64,000 nt of DNA from Micropterix aruncella (GCA_944548615.1 OX155973.1:1038561-1102560); one strand, 5' to 3'. Shown: positions 32,691 to 44,029, numbered from the stretch's first letter. Made by a program: numbers and translations. Notes: generated by a model from the sequence alone, not told the origin.

Positions 32691-33150
32691 TTGCTATTTT
32701 TTCACACTGGCTACTTCGAACTTGGATAACTTGGGTTCGAGTTGGAATTTCAGATGCAAATAAATTTTCATTCAAAACTAAGCTATTCTTTTTTAAGAAT
32801 CAGCTGTTTATTTGTCTGTCCGTCCTTTGTTTTTGCTCAAATATTTTTGTTTGTGCAACCATGGTAAAGTTGAAAATTTGCATTATTTTCAAATATGAGC
32901 TCCTGTACCGGTGTTTTCTATTACAGCTACTTGCAGTCTAGCTATATAGTGACCGTAAATGTGTACTGTTAAGAACTGCAAACAATAATGAAGAAGCTGG
33001 TGGTTAAATAACCGAGTCTGGTCAATCGCTCATCGCCACTGCTTCTGCATGACAATGTATAACCACAGATATCACTGCAAACATTCGCAAAGTTGCAGGA
33101 GTTGCGGCTGGAGACTCTTGGTCACTCACCGTGTTTGCCTTGACCTTGAC
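32690..33150. other. unassigned noncoding stretch
   Basis: No gene or repeat family recognised. Confidence 0.3.
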
Positions 33151-33157
33151 CTTTTTG

Positions 33158-33791
33158 ACGTGACAACGTCTTATAATTCGATGGAGCGGCTGCACGCACG
33201 AAAAAACATGACTCATGCGGCGTTACCTCGCTCTGAGGCGTTCCATTTATTATATTTATTATTCAATATAAATGCTGCCATCTACCGGTTGCGACAAGAA
33301 TTATTTACTAACCTCAGTCTAAAATAGTACGAATGAAAATCACTAGATTGATTTAAATTCTTGACATAATTTTATATGTATTCTTGATTATACGGAATGT
33401 TATTACTGAACGGACAATTTTCTTGTGGGTACAACGAAGTGCAACGAAGTAAGCAACTTTTATTAAAAAAAAAAAGTATGAAAAGCTATCATTACGATGC
33501 GCTGTCTAGCGGTTGGTAAAATGTCGCTGATATTGTTTATTTACGACGTATTACCTACCGCTAGATGGCGCAGCGTGCTCAAACAGTTTGAGATTTCAAA
33601 CTATAAACTTTAAACAATAAACAATTATACAATTACACTGCTATACAATAATACATTTACATGTTGTAGTCAAATCGGTGAGTATAAAAGCATATATTTT
33701 TGGGTGTTTGTAATAAACAATATCAGAATCTTAAATAAAACTGCTTCAAATGCAACCATTCCATCAGTATTTTCTTATGACGTTGTCACGT
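33158..33791 (+). mobile_element. DNA element with ACGTGACAACGTC inverted repeats, copy 2
   Basis: Partner of 7806-8467 with the same ends (ACGTGACAACGTC and GACGTTGTCACGT) and the same internal order, slightly shorter through small deletions. Noncoding. Confidence 0.75.
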
Positions 33792-33844
33792 TCAACTATC
33801 GTTTCTAAATTCTACAAAATAATCGTTTACAGACAACCGATTAT

Positions 33845-33990
33845 TTTGTAGAATTTAGAAAACTTTTTACAAGGGAAAAAATCAAGTTTGAAGAGTTGGG
33901 GGAAAATGCCTTCAACGCTTTCATTGGTTCCTGTCGAAAATAGTTTTACAGCAGAAGAATGAGGCATTATTATGTTTATTATATAATTGT
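33845..33990 (+). pseudogene. mariner 3' fragment
   Basis: Closely resembles 42965-43110 (GAAAATGCCTTCAA and TTTTACAGCAGA blocks). The latter translates to an EFYSRGIKQLP-like mariner transposase end. Too short to read alone. Confidence 0.5.
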
Positions 33991-34269
33991 ACCCATTTAT
34001 TACGGCTACTAGGTACTTTAGAACATTTACCCCTCTTATCGCGGGGTAAAAATTCAGCAGTCACTTCTGCGTGTGATAGTTTATATTGGATTTCATATCC
34101 AATATTGGATCGCTCACATTCCGCCACGGGTAGGCTTGCGTCCAATGATGGACGGGTCACATCAGTCGGATTAGTTATAAATTAATTTGCTTGCATAAAC
34201 ATTTAGTCACTATAACTCTGGCGGTATGGTCGTAAGGTATTGCCGCTGGACAATAAGCCAACTAAACCA

Positions 34270-35560
34270 AGCCAGCCACTCATTTGGATGAATTGAGCGG
34301 AAAATTAGGTAGTGCCACTTTTGCCATTAAAAAAAATAAAATGTTATGCGGCTTTGAAGCCGCAAAGTCTATTTTCTTCCACTACTTTGCCTATTTCCAT
34401 TCATTACTAAGTTATGGTCTCATGTTTTGGGGAATGGGGGAAAATTCTCTAAGAATCTGTAGACTGCAAAAAAGAGCGATTCGCAATTCATTAACCATAT
34501 CATCGCTAACATCTTGCAGGCTGTATATCATTGAATCTGGTATCATAGACTTGTAAGCCGCTAATAAGTATACCAGGGTGTTATGTATGCAAGAAAGATA
34601 TCAGCACCACTCTAACAAATTCGTATGTTCATTCGCATAACACGCGGAACAAACAAGACTTGTGTCGTCCTTACAAAGTGCGACTAAGTATGTAAGGTTA
34701 GAAATAGTTTCCTATATCAGTCCAATATTTTTGTAACAAGATTCAATTGTGCGCCAGGGATCTTGAAGACATTCAATTTAAGAGAAAGATCCAGGATATG
34801 CTTATTAAGAACTTGTTGGAGCCCTGTCGGTCCAACATACCCACAACAAAAAAGTAATTTCCACAGAATGGAAACCGCAAACTCGCTCAAATCTACACGA
34901 GTCAGCTGCAGTTAATTTCCAACTAAATTCGGCAATTTATGCACAGTCAAGCGATGACTCATGTCATTTCTTCTGATCGATACACATGTCGCACCCCACT
35001 CATAGCTATTACATCACCGCTCACGGTATAAAACGTAGTACATTTCAATCAATCGATATCATTTTCTTGGCGGATAGTTACCGCGACTACGCTTCATTAT
35101 CAAGCAGTGCCTGCATTACCCGCGATACCGATCGTCAAGCCTCGCTCCTCGACTACACACTTCGGACACACTACTACGGCTTCATCTCGCGCCCACACTA
35201 ATACACTACGGCGAAATAACAATCAAGGCGTTAAGAACTGGCGACTCACTCCAACCTTCTGATTAAATACTTCTACTTCGACATCCACGACTTTCATTCA
35301 CGGAGAAAACTTCACGATGAGATCCACCCTTCGCTCACAATCAATTGGAGTCTAGTGAAGGGTGGCAACTCTCACAAACTCATTGTATTCCGTTAAGGAC
35401 TTTGAGAGTATTGAATTTCCTAATCTTCCTAATTTTCCTAATTTATATTAGGTACAATCTCTTTTTATTTATTTTAAATTTCCAATTTAGACTATTTACA
35501 TTACTAAATCCAATCATCGATTATCAAAGACGGATTATAATATAAAAAAATATATCGACT
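34270..35560 (+). pseudogene. CR1-like LINE 3' end, split by a solo LTR
   Basis: Reads SATFAIKKNKMLCGFEAAKS, YGLMFWGMGENSLRICRLQK RAIRN, and after breaks an end that aligns with the LINE at 5284-6362. The C-terminal piece (IQDMLIKN) stops at 34813 and resumes after the LTR at 35381 (SLYSVKDFESIEF). The joined reading is inferred from the 4-bp duplication. Confidence 0.75.
34814..35376 (-). mobile_element. solo LTR, 563 bp, TSD AACT
   Basis: Bounded by TGTTGG... at 34814 and ...CTCTCACA at 35376, with AACT on both sides (34810-34813, 35377-35380). Complementary to the LTR at 40748-41452 over the first 100 bp (CACCCTTCACTAGACTCCAA) and the last 40. No internal retroviral genes, so it is the product of LTR-LTR recombination. 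A 4-bp duplication suits Ty3/Gypsy; family not proven. Confidence 0.88.
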
Positions 35561-35690
35561 ACTTCTATTGCGCCATTGTTTTTGTTGTAATTTTATATTT
35601 CTAATATTTTAATTTGTTTTTATATTTTGACTATCTGCAGTATTTTAGCAGCTCCAATTATTTATAAAAGATTTTAAATCTTTATTATAA

Positions 35691-36099
35691 ACTAGCTGCG
35701 CCCGCGGTTTCACCCGCGTGGTGATGGAAAATTGTGATAATGATGATAGAAAACTATATATCTTTATAAATTATATCCAATGTGTTATTCTGATGTGTAA
35801 GCTATATTATTTTAAAGTTTCATTAAAATCCATTCAGTAGTTTTTGCTTGAAAGAGTAACAAACATCCATACATACATTCTTACAAACTTTCGCGTTTAT
35901 AATAGTACTTATGTAGCTGCGCCCCGCGGTTTCACCCGCGTGATGATGGAAAATTGTGATAATGATGATAGAAAACTATATATCTTTATAAATTATAGCC
36001 TATGTGTTATTCTGATGTGTAAGCTATATTATTGTAAAGTTTCATCAAAATCCATTCAGTAGTTTTTGCTTGAAAGAGTAACAAACATCCATACATACC
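35691..36099 (+). repeat. RTE-type retroposon tails, two tandem copies
   Basis: Two copies (35691-35905 and 35911-36099) of GCTGCGCCCGCGGTTTCACC ... TTCAGTAGTTTTTGCTTGAA ... ACAAACTTTCGCG. These are 3' ends typical of RTE-like LINEs or their SINEs in moths and butterflies. The second copy is interrupted at 36099 and its end reappears at 37024-37068 (TTACAAACTTTTGCGTTTAT). Confidence 0.7.
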
Positions 36100-37023
36100 C
36101 CATGATTATTGTGGGACCCCATGATTATTGTGGAGACTATTACTGGCTGAATCGCCTGCCCGGGTACGCTGTGTTTGGATCCAATACAGCTGCGAAACCA
36201 GTTTAGTTCGATACCTGTAATACCATATTTCCCAAGTTTCATTAGGAGCATTTCATGGGATACTGTGTCGGGGGCTTGCGCGGGGTCGGGAAGTACAGTA
36301 ATACACTTTTTGTTGGCGTCTACATACCTAGTGATATGCTCTGACATTTTTAGTAGGTACTGCATCTTGTGTTCCCATTTTTGGATCTGAAGCCGTATTG
36401 GTTTTCGGATGACATGTGATTGGTTTCTAGATGATTACAGAGTTGTGTAATTACTATTTTTTCCAAAATTTTTGCTAAATCATCAGGTACTGATATCGGT
36501 CGATAATTTGAGGGAACAAACTTCGGTCCATATCTGTCACCTGATACTTGATAAGAAATATGTTTTCGGTTGATTATGTTAAAAAAAAAAAAATGATAAT
36601 ATTATATTAATTAATTAAATTCACGTGCACAGTAAGAAACCTTTTTAGGCTACTTAATTTATTGGTCAATTTAGTTATATATTAATCTATATTATTATAT
36701 TTATTTATTTTACTTATCTATAAACTTAAATATTTTCTTTTTCTTTATTTAATATTAGTTCTTTATTTATATACACATTTATATATTTATAATAACCTTA
36801 AAATTTATAAGAATGAATGAGCGATCGGAATGAATGAGAAAAAAAAAAGAAAAAAAAGAAAGTGAAGTCACTATGATTAAAGTGAAGTCTTAAATACTAT
36901 CACCCCAGAACAGATATACAATCTAGTGGGGGGATAAAATCCACACAAATGCAATCTTATCTGCTTCGCAAAAATCAATTGTATTGTTTTGGATAATTTT
37001 ATAAAATAAAAAAAAAATAAAAA
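36100..37023 (-). pseudogene. CR1/Jockey-like LINE RT fragment inserted in an RTE tail
   Basis: Minus strand: SNYRPISVPDDLAKILEKIV (36410-36520), SSENQYGFRSKNG (36370-36410), then another frame DTVSHEMLLMKLGKYGITGI ELNWF (36180-36280). These are RT domains 2 to 4 with several breaks. ATACATA stands on both sides (near 36092 and 37023) and may be the target duplication. The right 450 bp (36570-37020) are AT-rich and unassigned. Confidence 0.65.
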
Positions 37024-37397
37024 ATACATATTTACAAACTTTTGCGTTTATAATAGTAGTAGGATTTAAATAGTATGTAATTGTTTTACAATTTTTAAAA
37101 AATATTCGATATTTAAGAAATTATTTAAACCACATAAGGTATAATACCACATAACTCAATTTGATTTCAACAAGAGTAGGGTTTCCTACCAACTGTCTTA
37201 TTCGAAAAATACAAAATATAAAACGTGCTGTACTCTATTCTGTGCGCAATAAAGTTTTTTAAACAAACAAGCGTGTGTAGCCATAACTGTGCAAACAAAC
37301 GAACAGACGAAGTACCAGACGGTCGTCTCCATCCGTGTTGAAACAGTGACCTCGCTCCGCTCGATCAATTACTAATTGTATTGTATTATTCTTGTAG

Positions 37398-37533
37398 GTT
37401 TCCACGTTGGTGCTGAAGCCCTCTCAGATGGCCATAATCTGCCTGAGCTTCGCCAAGTACGCGGTGGAGGCTTTTGTATCGGAGTGCGATCCGCCTGTCG
37501 TCGTCGTCAAATTGGTCGCAGTTCTCGCCATCG
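37398..37533 (+). CDS. SLC7A9: SLC7 transporter exon 4 (TM3, heavy-chain cysteine loop)
   Basis: Encodes VSTLVLKPSQMAIICLSFAK then YAVEAFVSECDPPVVVVKLV and AVLAIG. The SECDPP cysteine lies in the extracellular loop where light chains of this family form the disulfide to the SLC3 heavy chain, so the protein is predicted to be a heteromer subunit. KPSQMAIICLSF matches the TM3 signature of b(0,+)AT. Acceptor TAG 37395-37397, donor GTAAAT at 37534; 136 bp, ends in phase 1. Confidence 0.94.
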
Positions 37534-37613
37534 GTAAATAATACATTCAATAATCATCAAAATCTAATATTAGTTTTAAAATCAATGATTCTTTTATTTA
37601 AAATTATATTTCG

Positions 37614-38139
37614 AGTTATAAATAGGATAGAAAACGAATTTACCGCGTGAAATTTGTAGCACCCGACGTTTCGGTGACGTTGCAGCCGCCGTTGTCCAGG
37701 GTAGACTGAAGAGCTGTCAATCCGTTGTTTTGCGGGTAGGCCGCGTACCGCTTCCGCCACTGCGTAGATTATAACGGTGGTGGGGGGCCGGGCTCGGAGC
37801 GCGGGAATTTTGAAAATCCGTCCTGCACACAACACTCACTGTATCCTGTTTTACGTCTTTGCATTCGGCGTTCGGCGGCGGGAACATTTTAAGAAGAGGG
37901 TTCCACGTAGAAGAGAGTTTGTAACCGTCGTCTCTGTTAAAGTTCGGGGTTCTTCTTATTTGATTTGATCTACTGAAGGGCTGTCTCAACGGATTGACAG
38001 CCCTTCAGTCTACCCTGGACAACGGCGGCTGCAACGTCACCGAAACGTCGGGTGCTACAAATTTCACGCGGTAAATTCGTTTTCTATCCTATTTATAATG
38101 TCAAACAACCGCGATAGTCTTCGATTTTATATATTTCGA
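37614..38139. repeat. Penelope-like repeat with head-to-head inverted arm
   Basis: 37614-37790 (minus sense) and 37990-38139 (plus sense) are reverse complements around a hairpin CTGAAGGGCTGTC / GACAGCCCTTCAG (37976-38012). Both have CCGAAACGTCGGGTGC or its complement. The middle (minus, 37717-37989) has a frame ending NLRSGGSGTRPTRKTTD, possibly a coding start. Inverted flanking repeats are typical of Penelope-like elements; the call is inferred. Confidence 0.5.
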
Positions 38140-38552
38140 GTATTTTCTGTTCACATATTGTTGTTTGTTTGCATTATTGATTGATTGTTAACTTGTTCAC
38201 ACTGTAATAATATAATTTAATTTAAAACAACATAATCCTCATATGGTTTCTACTGACATGGCAGCAAATGCTTATGTTAAAACGAGATGTATGTATGGAT
38301 GTGCATAACTTTTAACTGCTATGTAAGTTTAATGGGAGTCCCTTTGCTATAGGTGAATGATCATCCTTATAGTCTAAGAGGCAGCGACAAAATAGTACAA
38401 AAGTTTTGTAAAAGCTGATACTTTCAGATCAGACAGTATTTTGGCAATATAATGCTGGGGTAGAATCAGCAGGCCTGACTCCCGGACACCTGACGCTGAC
38501 GTACTAGGAAAGGTGTAATTTTAATCAGTATCCCCAAAATTCATAAGTAGTC

Positions 38553-38815
38553 AGTGGATGCAATACAGAACTCGAAACAATTAGTCAGACTGCTTAACAA
38601 TAGGATGCGTGGCGCCAGCATTACTCCATACATGTCGAAAAAAGGAAGTCCATTATATTGCGCGGCACATTGGGCCGATGCGTAATAGCTACCAACAAAT
38701 ACGTACCGGCGTATTTGCAGGGTCTTCAATTTTGTGACATGTATGGAGTAATGCTGACGCCAAGCGTTGTATTGTTAAGCAGTCTGACCATTTATTTTGA
38801 GTTCTTTATTGCATA
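38553..38815. mobile_element. foldback element with about 85-bp inverted arms
   Basis: Arms 38553-38640 and 38728-38815 share GTCAGACTGCTTAACAATA and CAGCATTACTCCATACATGT with their complements. No gene inside. Confidence 0.75.
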
Positions 38816-38845
38816 AAACCTTTAACGAAATGGTAATTTAGGGAG

Positions 38846-38899
38846 AAATCCAATATATTTCTCATATGGTATTTACCATATGAGAAATATATTGGATTT
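38846..38899. repeat. perfect 54-bp palindrome-like hairpin
   Basis: AAATCCAATATATTTCTCAT followed by ATGGTA, then its exact complement ending in AATATATTGGATTT; arms about 25 bases with almost no loop. Confidence 0.9.
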
Positions 38900-39358
38900 A
38901 CTTCAAGAGTTTTTATAAGTGTTATCTTTTATCAATATAGTTATATGTTATAATGTTATCAAGATTTGAAGAGGTTCGGTAGATATTTTGAAAGAATTCG
39001 TTTAGAGGATGATGTAAAAATTGCTTTCGCTTGTATTAGCTTTGATGTAGAAAATAATAATAAAATCAACTCCCATGGCAGTGAAGGACTTCCCTGATTT
39101 GTATTGGGTAATGCTTATTCAAACGTACATCTCGTTTAAACATACGTATGTATCTATGTGTGTATGTATGTATGTACAAAACGTACGTAGGTACGTACCT
39201 ACACATACACGCATGTGGCTATTATGTTTTGTATGTTCCTAATACATTAGAATGTAAGACAAAAGAGATTATTTGGTTCTGTAAATACTTCTAGATGCTT
39301 TAAGTTGCTAAAAGCATTAGTCAATTTAGCTTGAATTCCATAATTGTGGTATTTTTCA

Positions 39359-40078
39359 TCTATATATATAAAAATGAATCGCCGTGCAGGATCTCGGAAA
39401 TGGGATCTCGGAAATGACTAGACCGATTTGAATATTTAAAAAAAAAATTGGTATGCCTCGATTCAGGGGTGGTTTACAAAAAAGAATTATGAAAAAATCA
39501 AAGAAACAACTGAAAATAGAAAAAAACGAAATTGATCATTTTAGGAAATAGGCCACTTTAAATAAAATGGCGTTCGCGGCGATCCTATTGTTTGACAGCT
39601 GCGCCATCCATAACTGTTATTCATTTCGTGCAATTGTGTAAAATTTCAAAAAGTCAATAAATGAAAAAAAGTCGAAAAAGAAAAAAAAAGTCAAAAAAGT
39701 AGAAAAAGTAGAAAAAGTCGAAAATTCCGGAAAAGTCGAGAAAGTCGGGAAAGTCAAAAAGTCGGAAAAGTTGAAAAATGCGAAAAAGTCAAAAAAGTCG
39801 GAAAAGTGGAAAAGGTCGGAAAAGTCGAAAAAGCCAAAAAAGTTGAAAAAGTCGAGAAAGCACTTATATTTCATCATGTAAATTAAATAAATCGGATTTA
39901 TTTTAATTACAAACGACTTTCATTTAATCACCAAACGAAACTCAAACCGTACATGATTCGGCAATATTACAGATTTCAATGAATCGGATTTGGAAGGCTG
40001 ATTAGGATTAATAAACGCTTATGAAGGGTTACAATCAAATCAATTTTTCGGTGGTACGAAGTTCACCGGGTCATCTAG
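39359..40078 (+). mobile_element. non-autonomous Helitron
   Basis: Begins TCTATATATATAAAAATGAA and ends in CTAG (40075-40078), preceded by a hairpin CGGTG/CACCG (40050-40069). These are the classic Helitron ends. Inside, 39655-39860 is a simple GTCGAAAAA-type repeat whose minus frame is Phe-rich and meaningless. No Rep/helicase gene. Confidence 0.85.
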
Positions 40079-40283
40079 TATTTGTATATTTTTAACAATG
40101 AAAATTGATAATTATATACTTTTTTATGAATAGAAACCTTTAACTTGATAGACGTAGTCTCGATGCGATTGGTAATCGTTTAGCGAAAAGTAGCGTTTGA
40201 ATATATGAGCCTCTGAGACTCCACATTAATATCCTCCAACCTTAAAGACTAAATAATTCTGAAATGTTCTTATTATCCCACAG

Positions 40284-40409
40284 TGTTGATTTTGTGCGTG
40301 AACTGCTACAGCGTCAACCTGGCGACGTGCGTCCAAAATGTCTTCACAGCGGCTAAGCTAGTCGCCATTTTGATCATCATTTGTGGAGGCACATACAAAC
40401 TTGCACAAG
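40284..40409 (+). CDS. SLC7A9: SLC7 transporter exon 5 (TM4-TM5)
   Basis: Encodes VLILCVNCYSVNLATCVQNV then FTAAKLVAILIIICGGTYKL AQ (two membrane segments joined by the conserved VQNxFTAAKL loop). Acceptor CAG 40281-40283, donor GTAAGC at 40410; 126 bp, phase 1 to 1. It is followed by the shortest intron (152 bp), which itself holds a piece of the GCCGGGAAAGT repeat (40480-40530). Confidence 0.94.
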
Positions 40410-40561
40410 GTAAGCTGTTTTAAAAACGGTATATTCGAGGGCCAAACTAAAAGTTCCCACAAAGAAACAGAAAAAAACAGTTGTCCCCCCATGACTTTCC
40501 CGGCAAATAGACAATCCTCCCCCATGCACAATCTGCTAATCTAATTTGTATATCGTTTCAG

Positions 40562-40718
40562 GCAACACACAGCACCTGATGGACACGAATTCGTTCGACG
40601 GTACGGCTGCTGCATTTTCCATCGGCAACATCGCCACTGCGTTCTACACCGGTCTGTGGGCGTACGACGGATGGAATAACCTCAACTATGTCACAGAAGA
40701 AATCAAGAATCCTTCCAA
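40562..40718 (+). CDS. SLC7A9: SLC7 transporter exon 6 (TM6, substrate-site segment)
   Basis: Encodes [20 protein letters not shown], then [20 protein letters not shown] and [13 protein letters not shown]. The [20 protein letters not shown] block is the hallmark TM6 and following loop of SLC7 light chains, with the aromatic gate and backbone-binding residues. Acceptor CAG (40559-40561), donor GTAAGT at 40719; 157 bp, ends in phase 2. A solo LTR begins 30 bp past this exon. Confidence 0.95.
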
Positions 40719-40747
40719 GTAAGTCGCATTTTAGACGTAAATACGTC

Positions 40748-41452
40748 TGTGAGAGTGGCCACCCTTCACTAGACTCCAATTTCTCGTGAGTGAAGGGTGG
40801 TTCTCATCAATGAGTTTTCTCCGTATTGAAAGTCGTTGATGCTGTAGTTGAAGTATTTATTCAGAAGATATGTGATCGGTTGCCAGTTTGTAACGCCTTG
40901 ATTGATGTGTGTAGATATTTCGCCGGTGTGTAGGTAGTGTGGGCTCGAGGTGATGTCGCGGTTGTGTATCCGAAGTGTGAAGCGCCGAGATAGATTTGAA
41001 GATGATGATGATCGTGAAGTATGAGCGCGGTTATTGTCGACTCGAAGATAATGAAGTGCGCGAGTACTCGTGAACGTTGCGGTTAACTGCCGCCAGAGGA
41101 TGAAGTTAATGTGTAGTCGCGCCGGTTACTGACTAGAGGATGATCGAAGAGGTGTAGTCGCGTGAACTATGCGTGGCCGAGGATCGCCAGAGGATGACGA
41201 AATATCGATCGAATGTAATGCTTTTTATATGATATGTATGATGCAATATTCACTGAGTGGGGGAGAGTAAGTGTGTCAATTCGTATCGATCAGAAGAAAT
41301 GGCATTAGTCATCGGCTGAGTGTGCGATAAATGCCGAATTTAGTTGGAATTCAATTGCAGTTGGCTCGTGTATATTTGAGCGTATTTGCGGTTTCGATTC
41401 TAGAGAAATTACTTCTTTTGTTGTGGGTATGTTGGGCAAAGTCTCTATAACA
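40748..41452 (+). mobile_element. solo LTR, 705 bp, TSD CGTC, 30 bp after exon 6
   Basis: TGTGAGAGTGGCCACCC start at 40748, ...CTCTATAACA end at 41452, with CGTC at 40744-40747 and 41453-41456. Same orientation as the host gene. Shares the first 100 bp and the last 40 bp with 34814-35376. Confidence 0.9.
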
Positions 41453-41474
41453 CGTCTATAAGTTCACACCAGAC

Positions 41475-42350
41475 AAATTAGTTCAAAAATCCTGATGTAA
41501 CTTCTCCATAGCGGTACAAAAGCATCGAATAACTCAGCTAAAACTCCTACGTAGGAGAGCAGACTGGACCACTTCGGTATTCAAGCTCTAGAAGACCGAC
41601 GCACTGTGGCTGATATGGTACTGTTACACAAAGTTATCCACAATACCATAGATAGTCCATACCTTGTTGAAAACGTACGTTTTTTCGCTCCTCCGCGATT
41701 AATTCGCAATTCACGCACGTTTGAGGTCTCTCGTGCCAATACCAACTACGGGAAATATTCCATCGCTTATAGGCTGATGTGCACGTACGACTCTCGTTTC
41801 TCCACCATCGACATTTTCAACCTCAACCGACGTTCGTTAAAGAATTATTCAAATCAATTGCACCTAACGAGCTTGTTAATACCTATCGTACTTAGTTATA
41901 TACTTTCCATACAACATATCAGTAGCTACTACAAATATTTATAAATATCTATAAATAATTATTATATATCTATAAATATCTATAAACATCAATAAATATC
42001 TGTATCTTTATATCCACTATACGACCTGTCTATATCTTTATTTATATCTATATACATATACACATACCATCGTCTAACTCCTTCTTCCTAATCACTTCCA
42101 ATTCCTTACCTCTCCCATCGGTTTCTATATTGATTTTTATATTTAATATGAACTTAGTTTATTTTATAATTAATTTTTAAGTGTAATATGCTGAAATCCA
42201 AATGTGTAATATGCGGAAATCTGTTTAATATTTTACTTTCGTAGGTAACGATTATCGGCGTAATATTTTTCTTTTTTTTTTACATTATGTTTATGCACAC
42301 GTATGTATATTGTATGCGCTGTATGTTTCCAGAAATAAAATTTAAAAAAA
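41475..42350 (+). pseudogene. CR1-like LINE 3' end
   Basis: Frame 41606-41944: MADMVLLHKVIHNTIDSPYL, then VRFFAPPRLIRNSRTFEVSR and DIFNLNRRSLKN, the far C-terminus of a CR1-like RT, related to 28269-28457. The 3' UTR ends near 42345 in AATAAAATTTAAAAAAAAAA. Confidence 0.8.
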
Positions 42351-42351
42351 A

Positions 42352-42937
42352 AAATACGTGTGGCACTCGGGGACTGCCGCGGTAAAGCTATTGCATAGCA
42401 TTTTTAACAACTTATGCAATTATAATTATTTATTTTATTTTTTTCTGATATCAGATAACTGCGCTCTATCGGAAAACGTTGAAATTGAATCATTTGCGGC
42501 TGCGGTAGCAAATGATTCGGAATAATTTAAACGTCTTACGATAGAGCGCCGCGCACGAATTTTTATTCGATAAAGCAAAAAAACCGAATTATTCGAAAAA
42601 AATCGTAGATAAAAAGATAGATAAAGTAATTATCTTTAAAATATTGCAGGTTTCCTAATAATACGCCAGATAGTATTTGCGTAGTAGTCGTTTTTGTGTT
42701 CGGTTAGACCTAATTTCACAAATTATTACACTATGTAATATAAACAAAATCTAAAATATTCAAAGCCAAGAATATTAGGAAAATGTTCTTGTTTAACATA
42801 TATTTTTTTCGAATCGTAAGCAGTACTCGTTTAGACGTAATTATCAGTTTAAAATCATTAATTTTCGTTAAGAAATTTCTTCATTCGGTCGCCGCGCTGG
42901 CCTAGGCCTGCGATAAAAGCTATGCAATAGCTTAAAA
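42352..42937 (-). mobile_element. hairpin-bearing element, copy 2
   Basis: Reverse copy of 29055-29650, with the internal hairpin at 42465-42549 (one arm shortened by a 10-base deletion: ACGTTGAAATTGAATCATTT). It abuts the A-rich tail of the LINE before it. Confidence 0.75.
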
Positions 42938-42959
42938 AAAAGACTCTTGATCCAATGGA

Positions 42960-43165
42960 GTTTATTTTTTTTTTCAGAATTTAGATAACTTTTTACATGG
43001 GAAAAAAACAACTTTGTAGTGTCGGTGAAAATGCCTTCAAAGAATTTATAGGTTCATGTACACGAGAGTTTTACAGCAGAGGAATTAAGCAACTCCCATT
43101 AAAATAACAAATCTGCATAGATAATATGGGTCAATATTTCTTATTAATTAAATATATATTTTTCA
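42960..43165 (+). pseudogene. mariner transposase C-terminal remnant
   Basis: Broken frames give GENAFKEFIGSCT, EFYSRGIKQLP and ICIDNMGQYFLLIKYIFF. This is the mariner end pattern (FYxxGIxxLxxRWxxCIDxxGxYF) with breaks. Confidence 0.65.
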
Positions 43166-43529
43166 TACAAAGTTTTTGGCCTTAATTTTTTTTTAGAACA
43201 GCAACTTCATAGGTAGGTAAGGACCCAATATATAAATATTGTACATAATCTTTCTCTCCTCTATCGTGTACTCTTCCAATCGATACCACCCTATCTCCAC
43301 AAGCTTCTCGAACCATCAAGTTCCCACGTTCTCGCACTTTGGTCAGCCTCTAACGATCTACTCAAAATGTCCTCTCATAATGCTGATTTCTACTCCTAAT
43401 CTTTCTGTCCATGCTGCAAAACTGGAACGATCTCCCAGCAAATATACGAAACTAGCCTTGTTTACAATCATTCAACACTCACCTGAAAAATTACTTCTTT
43501 TCTAAGAAGTAACCAGTTCTTCCTTTCTT

Positions 43530-43806
43530 GTTTGTTTGTTTCTACCCTTTATTGCGAAATTTCACAATGGGGGGGTTTATTGTCATATGGCAATTTCTTA
43601 CAACTAACCCTACTATGAAGTGTTTATATGTATGTATGCGTGTAACATGTGTAAGTGTGTCTTGTTATTGCATTCGATCGACAGAATTGAAAATACAATT
43701 CCGTTAATTAGATCCCAACGGAAAATGGTGACCCAGCCGGGAATCGAACCCGGGACCTTACAACGTAAGATCAGGCGACCTAACCACTATGCCACCGGGC
43801 CCTGTG
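43530..43806 (-). repeat. tRNA-derived SINE, copy 1
   Basis: The minus strand has a tRNA-like head at 43801-43730: GGCATAGTGGTTAGG (A box) and GGGTTCGATTCCC (B box), with acceptor arms GGCCCGG/CTGGGTC still pairing. The body follows and the tail is repeated AAAC (43530-43541). The body matches 46733-46965. RNA polymerase III promoter is expected from the boxes. Confidence 0.9.
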
Positions 43807-44029
43807 CCACCTTTCTCTCTCTTTCCTCTTCTAATTTTCTCTCCTCGGACATTTTTTGTTATAATTATACTAGTTTGTAATTTATACAGACAAACTTAAT
43901 AGTCTTTATTGTTACAACTGCATGTACCACCGCACTGTGATTAGGTTAGTTGTAAGATATTGCTATGTGGCAATAAGCTCGCCTTTTTGCGTTCTAAAGT
44001 GCAAATAAAGAGTTTATTATTTATATAAT

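Noticed and set aside
37990..38060. Hammerhead ribozyme at CCGAAACGTC
   Set aside because: No CUGANGA core in the needed place on that strand.
39617..39877. Phe-rich minus frame
   Set aside because: Translation of a simple GTCGAAAAA repeat in a Helitron.
43730..43801. Functional tRNA gene
   Set aside because: It is the head of a SINE with a body and AAAC tail; the anticodon loop cannot be assigned cleanly.
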